A stretch of 64,000 nucleotides of DNA, taken from contig CM030933.1 in assembly GCA_018136815.1 (NCBI GenBank), positions 1,116,001 to 1,180,000 on the forward strand. Reading direction: 5' to 3'. This document shows positions 9,775 to 18,887 of the stretch, piece after piece. A model generated the notes under the pieces. That model was not told the DNA's origin and ran no database searches. It was given only the letters and a program-made list of their open reading frames with translations. The stretch comes from Isochrysis galbana (Eukaryota; Haptophyta; Isochrysidales; Isochrysidaceae). Both the position numbers and the translations under genes were made by a program. The number at the start of each line of letters is the position of its first letter. Position 1 is the first letter of the stretch.

Positions 9775-11952
9775 ATGCTCGACTCGGAGCTCTTCTCGCA
9801 CTTTGGCCTACCGCCCGAAAGGACGCAGCGGACGCTAGCGCAGCCGGGTAGGACGGTCGATGCCGACGATCTTACACGGCGTCTCTGCCTTGCCGTCGAC
9901 TCGGGGCACGCCTCACTAGTCAGGCTGCTGCTCGATGCGGGTGCAGATGTCGATCGGCCCAACACGCGTGGCATCACACCGCTGTACGCGGCCGCTCGCT
10001 CGGGCAGACTCCTGGTGATCGACACGCTGTTGGATGCGGGTGCCTCCACCAGCGCCATCTGTCAGGGTGACGGCCGGTCTCCGCTGCACGGCGCGGCGCA
10101 CTCAGGCGAGACAGAGGCGGCGGCAAGGCTGCTTGAAGTCAAGGCAGACGTTACTCAGCGAAGTTCATCGGGCGCCACGCCTCTGCACATAGCCTGCTCG
10201 CGCGGACGGGTAGAGGTCGTCCGACTACTCTTAGATGCTAGTGCACCGATCGACGCGAGCTGCGTAGACAGCCGTGGGTGCACACCACTCCATATTGCTG
10301 TAGAATGCAGGCACGTGGAAGTTGCTCGAATGCTTGTGCTTGCAGGGGCTGACGTCAACGCCGGCGCCACCTCTCAATTGGGCCCACCCCTGGTCCTTGC
10401 ATGCATAGCCAAGGCGCGGAAGCTCAGGGCCCCGGCCTGTGCCCGCACCTCTACACAGCATGGCTCTGCACCTGTCTCTGGTCGCTCCGGGGCCGAAGGA
10501 GATGCCAGTGCTCAACTCAGCTACAGGGCCGAGGTATCTTCTTGCAAGGAGAGTCAGGCCGACGTAAACTCCGGAGACAACGCACTTGAGGTCGTGCAAC
10601 TACTGCTCTCGCATGGGGCTGAAACCGACCTCGCCGTGGAAGGAACCGGGCTGCTTGAGCTTGTGGAGTCCAGGGGTGCCTCGGCGGACGTCTGTGCTCT
10701 CATTCGAGCCACTCGTGATGAGGCACGCCGGCGTGACATGGAGGCCAAGACGGCGGCGGCTGACCGCGTCGCTGCCCTGCTCTTGGCCGAAGAGGCAGCT
10801 GAACAGCGGCGTGCACTTGAGTGCAGTATTCGCCGACGGGAAGCAGCCTCAGCGCAACAGCAACAGCGGGAACAACGGCACAGGCAGAGGGGAGTCACGG
10901 GGGCTGGGGAGTCTCGTCCCGAACATGAGGAACTGGGGCAGACCACAGTTGTGGCTTCCATGGCAAAGTGCCCTGAAATCCTCGGCAGCAGTAGTCGCGA
11001 TCTTCAATTGACGGCAAGGACCAAACAGCAGGGGCATATTGACCACCTCGGCAGTGACAGGAAGACATCCCCTCGCCCCTGCACCTCTTCTCCACCCTTT
11101 CCATTAGACTCATCTCCACCGAGGTCAGGGCCATCGCTTCAGCGCGTGCACGGCGCGTGGCTTCCTCGCGGAACGGCCTCGAAGTGCGCAGGCGAGCTCG
11201 AAACGCACAGCTTGCCTGGCTCATCAATTTGCGATCAGGAACCTAGCCGGCCGTCTTCTCCAAGTGGGATAGCTCAAAATTTTGTTGCACAGTTCGAGCC
11301 AAATGGCATGTGCTCTGCACATCACAATGAGCCAACGCATCCAGATTTGGCCGATGCGGTCGACGTCATGTCCTCAAGTCATATCTCACAACTGGACATT
11401 TCACCTGATTTCGCGATGAATTCAGGCTGTCCACCATGTGTCGAGATGGCGGGGAGGCAATGTACAGAACCCATGGGTAATTGTAGCGTTAGGCGGAATT
11501 CACCCGTCGGTCAACAGTTGCATGCCGACACAAGATTGACCCAGAGGACCTTGTGTAACGGTGATTTTCAATACCCGCAAACTAATGTGAATCAGCTGAG
11601 CGATTTGCTTGCCAACACACATTCCCTTGAACAACGTGTGCGCAGCTTGGCGACGTCAGCCGGGGCGTTGCGTACAACGTTGAATGCTTCACAGACGGAG
11701 GTGGCGTTTCTCCGCCGTGCACTTGCAATGGCTCGAGGTGAACCAAGTGCTTTGGTCAGCGCGAGCTTGGAAGAGCTCGAGCAATTAGAGGCACAGGCTA
11801 TAAGTACCCTGAATGTCATATTGCCGTTGATCCAGCAGAGGCGACGCGAATCAATGTGTGGTGATAGGGTGGCACAATCTGGTCAAAATGCGTACCCACC
11901 GAACGAAAGCACGTTCACCGACTGGGAGTGGAATGGGGGCGAGCGGAGATGA
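9775..11952 (+). CDS. Ankyrin-repeat protein
   Basis: Single exon, 725 aa. Five good ankyrin repeats lie at about residues 33-63, 66-96, 100-130, 133-163 and 168-198, with the usual TPLxxAxxxGxxxxVxxLLxxGA pattern (for example ATPLHIACSRGRVEVVRLLL). A degenerate part follows to about residue 300. Residues 310-370 are Ala/Arg/Glu/Gln-rich and probably helical. The middle is Ser/Pro-rich and low in structure. A second coiled coil covers about 605-665. The domains point to a protein-protein interaction scaffold; no enzyme domain is visible and the partner is unknown. The ATG at 9775 is the first in frame and sits directly before the conserved part. No signal peptide. Confidence 0.9.
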   Translation: MLDSELFSHFGLPPERTQRTLAQPGRTVDADDLTRRLCLAVDSGHASLVRLLLDAGADVDRPNTRGITPLYAAARSGRLLVIDTLLDAGASTSAICQGDGRSPLHGAAHSGETEAAARLLEVKADVTQRSSSGATPLHIACSRGRVEVVRLLLDASAPIDASCVDSRGCTPLHIAVECRHVEVARMLVLAGADVNAGATSQLGPPLVLACIAKARKLRAPACARTSTQHGSAPVSGRSGAEGDASAQLSYRAEVSSCKESQADVNSGDNALEVVQLLLSHGAETDLAVEGTGLLELVESRGASADVCALIRATRDEARRRDMEAKTAAADRVAALLLAEEAAEQRRALECSIRRREAASAQQQQREQRHRQRGVTGAGESRPEHEELGQTTVVASMAKCPEILGSSSRDLQLTARTKQQGHIDHLGSDRKTSPRPCTSSPPFPLDSSPPRSGPSLQRVHGAWLPRGTASKCAGELETHSLPGSSICDQEPSRPSSPSGIAQNFVAQFEPNGMCSAHHNEPTHPDLADAVDVMSSSHISQLDISPDFAMNSGCPPCVEMAGRQCTEPMGNCSVRRNSPVGQQLHADTRLTQRTLCNGDFQYPQTNVNQLSDLLANTHSLEQRVRSLATSAGALRTTLNASQTEVAFLRRALAMARGEPSALVSASLEELEQLEAQAISTLNVILPLIQQRRRESMCGDRVAQSGQNAYPPNESTFTDWEWNGGERR

Positions 11953-12944
11953 CAGATCTGGCTGAGTCGAGTGTACACATTTTTCTGTCTTGTGAGCGCC
12001 AGACATATGGGGTAAAGGCAGCGTCGTGCGAAGGTTGGAACAAGAAGACTTCCAAGCACTACGCTCTGTAGCCAGTCCAGCTTGCCGGTCATCCGCTCAC
12101 TCAAGCCCAAGGCCGCCGGGCTGCTACGCAGGACGAAGGGGCGCGGCCCAGGTTGCCAAGCAAGGTGATACCTCCTGGGAATCCCAGGTTGGATTAGCTT
12201 CGACTGCGCTGCGGCAATGAGATGGCCGCGTAAGCGGAGACCGCAGCTCCGCAACTATTGGTAGCAGTGGTGGTGTGGATGGAGCTGTGGATCTTTAGCT
12301 GCCATTGTATGAACATGGGGAGTGGGGAGGGACGAGGAAGGACCGGGGGACATCGGTTGTGGGCCGTGGGTATGGACAGGGGGCGGGGCAGGGCCTGGTG
12401 GGCCGTTCAGAGGGTCGGCACACTGGGGGGCACAACACACGGAAGGATCACGGGGCTGGGAGTCACAAGCATCGGACATCGGGACGGAAGGCGTGGCGGG
12501 AAAAACGTGAGACAATACCGGAGAGAGGCGCGGGAATACTCAAGGGAGTAAACAGGGCGGGGTGGTTGAGAAACAAGGAAGGGGGACCTAGGGGTTGTGC
12601 AGGGAAGCAGGGGGGGTCTCCCCCGCGGCATCGGGGCAGCGCCATCCTCGGGGATACCGAAATGGGGGGATATGCACCCACAATTTAGGGGGCAGACCGT
12701 CGACTCGTCACCCCTCATTTCAGGGACTCCTCCGAGGCGCGAGGCCAACTCGGGCCCAACTTCAATATAAAGTGCAACCTATGAGTTCTTCCGATCGCCT
12801 GAGTACGGACTAAGCGTGGCAAACCACTTCGTCCCACGAGTCAAGGAAACTTCTTTTATGAATCGTGCGGCCTTCGTGTTGGAAGACTTCGGGCAAGTGC
12901 TCTATATATGCCGAACATTCTTCTTTGCTGTAAGGTGTTGTAAA
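11953..12944. other. Gene-free stretch
   Basis: Bases 12255-12760 are G-rich on the plus strand (many GGGG runs) with several overlapping open frames that have low-complexity composition. I support no gene here. Confidence 0.5.
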
Positions 12945-13090
12945 AGCACCGTCTTCCTCACGAGGGAAGGCGCGCTTTCACAACCCTTATGGCACAACCC
13001 GCACATCCCTCCCCCCGCGATAAAGGCTCCGTGGGCGAGACTGTGGGAAACGTTACACACGAGGGAAGACGCGCGCGCACGCACATACAC
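12945..13090 (+). pseudogene. Non-LTR retrotransposon (LINE) C-terminal fragment
   Basis: The translation FLTREGALSQPLWHNPHIPP followed by AIKAPWARLWETLH matches, with few changes, the fragment at 22750-23117 (FLTRDGALSQPLWHNPHFPP). The LSQPLWHN...W block is typical of the region downstream of the reverse transcriptase in LINE ORF2. Only about 45 residues remain. Confidence 0.65.
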
Positions 13091-13423
13091 ATTGCCTGCA
13101 ACACTCCTCGTTTTGTGAAGTGAACCTACAACCACCGATGCTTGAAGTAGGTCTTGCAGTCTTCGCGGTCGCAGACTCGGTGTGGAGCACGCGTGCGCTC
13201 ACACACTGGGCAAATGGAGAGGTGGTCTTGGAGCTTTGGGCCTCGCATGAGAATCTGCGGTTATCGAGGAACAAGGTCAGGTGTAGATCAGTGGGTCACA
13301 TTTAGAGGGTGCAGATTGTGCAGTCATGCAATCCATAGAGCTGGTAGGCAACCTTCTCGGGGTGCGCATTAGAAAGTAAACACAATGGCAGTCCACACCT
13401 GTGCATTCTGCCGAATGCGCTTC

Positions 13424-13847
13424 CTAGAATATGAAGTGCGCCTTTTCGGAGCAGCCTGGGGCGGAAAGTAGCAGGGTGAGTGCCAAGGGGCTGAAAAGCT
13501 GCATGGCATCGAAGTCTGGAGAACCAGCTCTCAACGCAACGACCGGGTTGCACAGCTCTGGCTTAGTGTGAGAGGCGCCGCACCATGAGTAAAATGTCCA
13601 CGGATAATGGTTCCGTGTCTCTGGAGTCCTCGACCGTTTGTGACTGATCGCTCCACTCACTCCCCAGAGTGCCAGCACCGCCCCATGCCAGCGCCGGCTG
13701 CTGAGAAGGCTGGCCTCCGAGTGGGAACTGCAAGCAGTTCGAGGCGGGAGGTGGGAATGTTCGGCCAAGAGTTGCGTACACTGCTCCCGCTACCGGTAGC
13801 AGCGCGTTCAGCACGCGCGCCTGCGCGGCTCTGAGTGGCGCCAGCAT
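13424..13847 (-). CDS. Small two-exon protein of unknown function
   Basis: Proposed exons 13847-13661 and 13620-13424 with a 40-nt GT-AG intron (GTGAGT donor, CTCCAG acceptor), giving 127 aa. Exon 1 starts MLAPLRAAQARVLNALLP and continues with a Pro/Ala-rich segment. Exon 2 reads TRNHYPWTFYSWCGASHTKP and ends in a hydrophobic stretch, FSPLALTLLLSAPG, close to the C-terminus. I do not recognise the family. The hydrophobic tail could be a membrane anchor. Support is limited to the clean phase of the splice and the protein-like composition. It could also be the end of a longer gene or a relic. Confidence 0.35.
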
Positions 13848-14616
13848 CTCTTGCGGCCCTAAGCCGCGCACACCGCAAGCGACGAGGGGGAGAAGAGGGC
13901 GAGCGCAGCGGAGGCAGTTTTCTTGTAATTTTTACCCTATTTCTACATAAACCAAAAACACAAAGAATAAGCGATAAGCGATAAGCGATTAGTAAGCGAT
14001 AAGCCTAGATGTGAAAAACAGCGGGTGAGGTCTAGAACGACAGTAAAACAGCAGTTTTGGAAATCGAAAACAAAACAGTAAGAAACAATGCAGAAAACAG
14101 TGGGGGCAAATACCGCAAGGGGCCTTCCGCCCCCGCGCGGAAGGATCGCTTGTTGTGACGCCTGCGCCGGCGTTTCCGCTCCTCCGCTGCTCCTCTACGT
14201 CCTAGGTCGCGTTCCGTCAAATATGGGAACGGGTCGATATGAGCCATCAAATGTCCATAGTTTTATTTTACATAAACAGCATAGTATGCCATATACATAT
14301 ACCATATCATATATTATATTCAGAGCATTCGAGCATTCTGCATTCTTCTCGTAACTCGTAACTCGTAACTCGAACTCGTAAACATTTCCATGCTATGGCT
14401 GTAGCTATAGCATGGATGGTTCTAGTTAGCTTCAATGCTTCGCCTTCTTCGCCGCCATCGCGAAATCGAAATCGCCATCCTTTCACTATCACTTTTGACT
14501 TTTGGCGACTGCGACTGCCAGTCGCGACTGCCTCCGTATGGCTTGAGGCATGAAAAGGCGGCGACCTTGTCCTGAGTCCTGAATCCAAAGCCACCCGCCA
14601 CACTTATGACTTATGC
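13848..14616. other. Gene-free stretch
   Basis: AT-richer sequence with short direct repeats (GATAAGCGATAAGCG near 13970 and three copies of AACTCGTAACTCGTAACTCG-type units near 14350). No coding frame is credible. Confidence 0.5.
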
Positions 14617-15589
14617 TTATGCCATGGAATCCCTCAACCTACTTTTATAAGTAGGGGTCAATGGGGGCCTCGCGCCCCCCCCTCTCCATCGCGGACACCC
14701 CCAGGGGTGGGCCCGTACAATCAACCACAGCCCCTGCCCCTTGGCAGGGGCTGGGCAATCATCACATTGGCCCAGACCCCTAGTGGGCGCGGGCCGTGAT
14801 TCGCACTCCCACGCCCTGCGTGGGCCTGCCCTCGAGCTGACCCTCCCCCCCTTCCCTGGTCGCCAGGCAGACAGATGCCTCTGGGCGGCTGGGCGGCTCC
14901 CATGGCCAGCGAGGCAAGCGTGGGAGAGGCAGGGGGGGCCAGGGGCTGAGCCCCAGCCTCCACTGCCCCCTGAGCTGCCCTGGCTGGCCCTCTGGGAGCT
15001 CCCAAAGGCCCTCTGAGAGCAGGCCGTGGCGCGCCGCATGGCGACGCGCCGCAGGGAGAGGGGTGGAGGAGAATGGAGAGAGGGAGAGGGGGGGATTTGC
15101 ACCCCCCCCGATGGAGTGCGGTAAGAAACGGGCCCCGTTTGCGTTAGCAAACGGGCGAAGGGGGGCGGCTGGCGACAGGAGGGGGAGAAGAAGGGAGTGG
15201 CTCAAGACGTCCCTGTGGCAGGTATAGGGGGGCGCAGTCATTTATTTCTTCGAGGACTGCTCGCGGCGCGAGCTGTAAGGGCCGTTCCGCTTCTCGACGA
15301 GAGTTCCCCCCCCCCCCCCCCGGTGCTTTTTCCCGGAGAGTCGGCCGGCGTCGACCGGTCCGCCTCAATGGGTTTTCCCTCATTTTAACTTGTGGGGAGT
15401 TAGAATGGGAGCCGGGGGCATGCGAGGGGGGAGATTTGGAGGGGTGCATAGGAGTATGTATCTGTGTCAACAGCACGCGCCAAGGTGTACGGGCAGGTGC
15501 GCTGAGGGCTGTCGTGTTGGTACCGGGCTAGTGGGAGTAGTGGTACTAACGCTCAGTTGTTTTATTTATTTATTTATGCCATGGAATCC
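14617..15589 (-). mobile_element. Family B repeat inside an insertion with 16-bp target-site duplication
   Basis: TTATGCCATGGAATCC occurs at 14617-14632 and again at 15574-15589 and frames the insert. Immediately inside the left copy is the palindrome CCTACTTTTATAAGTAGG, then GGGTCAATGGGGGCC. The GC-rich body runs to about 15240 and matches 34925-35523 in opposite orientation along its whole length. The right end carries a (TTTA)n tail, TTTTATTTATTTATTTATG, just before the second TSD copy. In plus orientation this looks like a retrotransposed unit with palindrome first and TTTA tail last. No coding capacity seen. Confidence 0.7.
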
Positions 15590-16284
15590 TTTTCATTGTC
15601 ATCGTTCAGGTAGACCAAACATCCAACGCTCCCACCTCCCACCCGCCAAATACCAAATATCCAGAGATAATAGCTGGTCTTGCCAAAATCAGCCCAAAAT
15701 ATCCAGTAGATATATCCGAATATCCGGATATTTCTGCCAACCCCAATCAATCGCTACCCCTCTGATACTCCACACTCCACTCGAAAACAAGAGAGGAACC
15801 TACCTCCGCCGCCTTTGTCGCCGGCACGAGCCTCCCCAGGGAGGAAGAAGGCTCGGAAGGCTAAGAACTAAGAAGGAGCGCCGCCGCGCCGCCGTCGGCG
15901 CCGTTACTACTCCTCGAGCTCGTCCTCGACCTCAGAGGACTCGTTAGAGTCGCGTTCCTGTGATCGGTCGACGACCAGCGAATCGGATTCGAGTGATTCT
16001 TCGACGTCCTCGCAAAAACAAAAACGGCGGAAGGCTCTCGCCGCGACAAGCGTGGTCGCGGCGCCAAAAGTGGTAACCGCCGTGAATGGCACGATGGGCG
16101 CTCGTCCATGTTCGCCCCCGAACCCGTGCGGGGACGCTCGCACCGGCGGTGCCGCCATCGCTGAATCGTCCCTGGCCTGACAGAGCGATGAGCGATGCCC
16201 ACCAAATCTTCCCACCAGCGAGGAGAATCGGGAGAATCGGCGCCGCGCTAAGCGCCATGCCGCTCCTCCCGAATGACTCAGGAG
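15590..16284. other. Gene-free stretch with a Ser/Asp-rich open frame
   Basis: From about 15905 to 16180 one plus frame reads a Ser/Asp/Glu-rich then basic segment (SSSSSSTSEDSLESRS, later QKQKRRKALAATSVV) and stops at a TGA near 16178. A similar acidic/Ser-rich segment exists on the minus strand at about 47190-47390. It may be a fragment of a retroelement Gag-like protein or of a lost gene. No start or partner exon could be supported. Bases 15640-15740 are rich in ATATCC/GGATAT words. Confidence 0.3.
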
Positions 16285-16422
16285 TCAGGAGGGCATTCTG
16301 CGCCCCTGGCATAAGGTATGCCAGGAGGATGGGGGTTTCCTTCCCCACGGCAGGGGAGGAGTGGAGAGAGGGGGGGTTCGTCCCCCCCATGGGTGAACCA
16401 ATTATAAACTTAGTTACAGGTT
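16285..16422 (+). repeat. Family A repeat, 3' terminal fragment
   Basis: Contains GGGCATTCTGCGCCCCTGGC, the GGCAGGGGAGGAGTGGAGAG box, CCCCCCATGGG and the terminal AACCAATTATAAACTTAGTT, in the same order as the complete copy at 7949-8720. Confidence 0.8.
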
Positions 16423-16710
16423 TCCCACTAATATTATAATGCCTTGTGGGTGGCGAGTGGCTACTTTTACTATTGTTATAACGTCCCGGGGCCCATTTTG
16501 GCCACTGTGGATTCCTTACCGCTTTCTATATTCATTGATACGAGCGCGGAATACCTAAACACTAAAGCGGGAGAGAAGATGGGAAAGACAATGCGGCGCG
16601 GCAGAAGTAGTCCTTGCTGCATGGAACCGCCATCAATAGATAAGTGAAGTACGGCGGGAAGCGGAGAGAAGATATGTGCGTGGCATGGCGCACTTCAAGG
16701 CGACCTAGCT

Positions 16711-18285
16711 TCATACGGGATCCGAAAATGCCAACCTTGATACCTCATCTTCAACGTAATTCGCGGTTTCTAGGTCCCAGCCTGCAGCACATAATGAGGA
16801 GATGAATGGCTCATACTCACGTAGTGCGCGCTGGAGCGTCTCAGCCACTACGGTCACCTCGTCCATCCAGGACTCGTCCATAGAGCCAAGACCATCGCCA
16901 GTGCTTCCACCCACCCTAGAGTGCGGACATTGATCGACGCTAGGTGGCGACACAAACTTGCCAGATGAACGGGCTATCTGGCGCTGGATTATTGTAGCGT
17001 GCAACAGCGCCAGCAGGATATCGTTGGGCGATGCGCCGTCGAGAACGAGGACACGAATCTCAGCATTGGGGGGCCAAGCATGCGCAAGATACTTGGACGA
17101 ACCATTCGAACTCCCACCTGCTCCTTTGTCTTTGAGGCGAGAGTCTGGGCGACGATGGCTCGCGCCTTCACCCGAAGACACTGCGATGAGATGATTTGTC
17201 CCCTTCATGGCATGTCTCAAGTGCACTAGGTGATCTTCGGAATGGCACAATTCATCGAGCGAGCACGATCCCAGTACGATACGGGGTAGAGCGTCCACGG
17301 TGGTTACAGGGGGAGCGCGAGGGCCGTCGGTGGCGGTCGACTGCGTCAGGCGTCGTGCAACGTGGCGAAATGGTAGTGGAAGCCAGTGCTGTGTGGCGTT
17401 GGAAAAATCAGCGGGTGTGGGCATGGATCTGTTGTCGAGCTGTGCAGCAATGAGCTCATCTGCTGCGCTACGCGTAAGAATGGGCAACGCAAGCACTCGT
17501 AGGGACGCATGGGTCGCACCCAGCTGTGCGATTGAAAGTGCGAGCACAAGTGGCAGGGCGTCTGCGGGGGATGCGACGAGCGTTGTCGAGAGCCCTAGGC
17601 CGAGAGCTGTGCCCGCGAGCGAGGAGGCGATGGCCTGGGAGCCAGCCTTGCCTGTTATATCCGCCAGGTTCTGCCGTCGTGTGAGCGACTTGTGAAACGA
17701 GGCTCGTGTGGCTGAAGCGGCAAGGCACGCCACGGACTTGCCGAGGTTCGCTGCACTTGCGAGCAAGAGAAACTGTCCGGGAGCCAGCGGCGCAGCCGAC
17801 TCGATGCACCGCGCACCGACTTCGCATCCCGCAGCAACGGCTCGCCACCGCTTTGGGTCCGCATCGAATCGGTCCGAGATAATGGCTGCAGAGAGGACTG
17901 CGGCAACCTGGCCAAGGCCATCCTTGATCACCCAATTCAATGAGGCCGCAAGCGGTGCCGCCGCTGAGCCGCCGATGCCAACGGCGCACAGGAGCGCCTG
18001 CATGGATAACACTCCCCCAGCTGCTCCGATTGCGGTCGATGCCCCCGTCCACGCGCTGTATGCCAGATAGTCCGAGCCGACCGATTCAGGGTAGCCCTTT
18101 GGAAGAAAGTATCCGGTGACGATCTCCGTCATGCGCAGCGCTGCGCCCGCACCGTTCGCCGGCGTCGCGTTGCCGCCATGCCCTGAGGATGGAAGTGCTC
18201 TCGCGACCAGCCGGCCGCCGTTGCCGCACACATACTCGAGCCCCGCGCGCCGCGTGGCGAAGCGCTGCACGACGCGCGAGCCCAT
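16711..18285 (-). CDS. RUS family protein (root UVB sensitive, DUF647)
   Basis: Single exon, 524 aa from the ATG at 18285. The frame is open further upstream but has no ATG there. The family block starts near residue 57 with GYFLPKGYPESVGSDYLAYS and continues through SLNWVIKDGLGQVAAVL, DADPKRWRAVAA, NLGKSVACLAASATRASF and RQNLADITGKAGSQAIAS, all diagnostic of the DUF647/RUS family. In plants RUS proteins act in UV-B sensing and vitamin B6-dependent development, and several are plastid-located; the molecular activity is not known. The N-terminus (residues 1-50) is basic and could be a targeting peptide. The C-terminal part holds the usual GW-containing end (SLCAAGWDLE). It is transcribed divergently from the GT14 gene, about 600 bp away. 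Confidence 0.93.
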   Translation of the reverse strand: MGSRVVQRFATRRAGLEYVCGNGGRLVARALPSSGHGGNATPANGAGAALRMTEIVTGYFLPKGYPESVGSDYLAYSAWTGASTAIGAAGGVLSMQALLCAVGIGGSAAAPLAASLNWVIKDGLGQVAAVLSAAIISDRFDADPKRWRAVAAGCEVGARCIESAAPLAPGQFLLLASAANLGKSVACLAASATRASFHKSLTRRQNLADITGKAGSQAIASSLAGTALGLGLSTTLVASPADALPLVLALSIAQLGATHASLRVLALPILTRSAADELIAAQLDNRSMPTPADFSNATQHWLPLPFRHVARRLTQSTATDGPRAPPVTTVDALPRIVLGSCSLDELCHSEDHLVHLRHAMKGTNHLIAVSSGEGASHRRPDSRLKDKGAGGSSNGSSKYLAHAWPPNAEIRVLVLDGASPNDILLALLHATIIQRQIARSSGKFVSPPSVDQCPHSRVGGSTGDGLGSMDESWMDEVTVVAETLQRALREYEPFISSLCAAGWDLETANYVEDEVSRLAFSDPV

Positions 18286-18704
18286 CGGTGGGTGCGATCG
18301 AGACAGCCTAGATGCACCGCGAGCGGACAGCCGACGAGAAAGAACGAAAGGGGGAGGGGGGGAGGGGAGGGAGGGGCGAGAGGGAGAGAGGAGAAGGTCG
18401 GCTCGCGCGACAGCCCACCCCACCACAACCCGTCTCTCCTCCTGTTTTCTTCCTCTCTCGCCCTCTCTTTTGATCCTATGAGTAAGAAGAATACTTTACA
18501 TAGAGAGAGGAGAGTATTGTACGAGTCTAGCTCGAGAGAGAAGGAGTAAAGTACAGGTAGCCCGAGAAAGAGAAATTAGTACTTCTACATTTACATCTCC
18601 TTCTCATCTTCCACTGGAGGAATTGTTGGTGGGTGGGTGGGTGGAGACCGAGATACCTAGCGGAGAGAAACCCTCAAGAAGAGAGAAGAGAGAGAGGAGT
18701 GCAA

Positions 18705-18798
<94 letters not shown>

Positions 18799-18887
18799 AC
18801 CGCTGCGCGCGCGGGAGGAGAGGGGGCCGGGGAGAGGAGAGGGGGGGGCAGCGAGGCGCGAGCGACGGCGGGCGGTGGGCGCGCCGC
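18286..18887. promoter_or_regulatory. Divergent intergenic region between the RUS and GT14 genes
   Basis: The 602 bp between the two start codons must hold both promoters. It is purine-rich on the plus strand (18345-18400, 18660-18710) and includes the long (GA)n tract at 18709-18797. A shared bidirectional promoter is inferred from position. Confidence 0.5.
18709..18797. repeat. (GA)44 dinucleotide microsatellite
   Basis: Pure GA run about 90 bp upstream of the GT14 start codon. The open frame through it, which would add a poly-(Arg-Glu) extension to the glycosyltransferase, is rejected as an artefact of the repeat. Confidence 0.98.

Noticed and set aside
18623-18887. Upstream extension of the GT14 protein through the GA repeat
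   Set aside because: The frame is open only because of the repeat; the ATG at 18888 begins a normal hydrophobic N-terminus.
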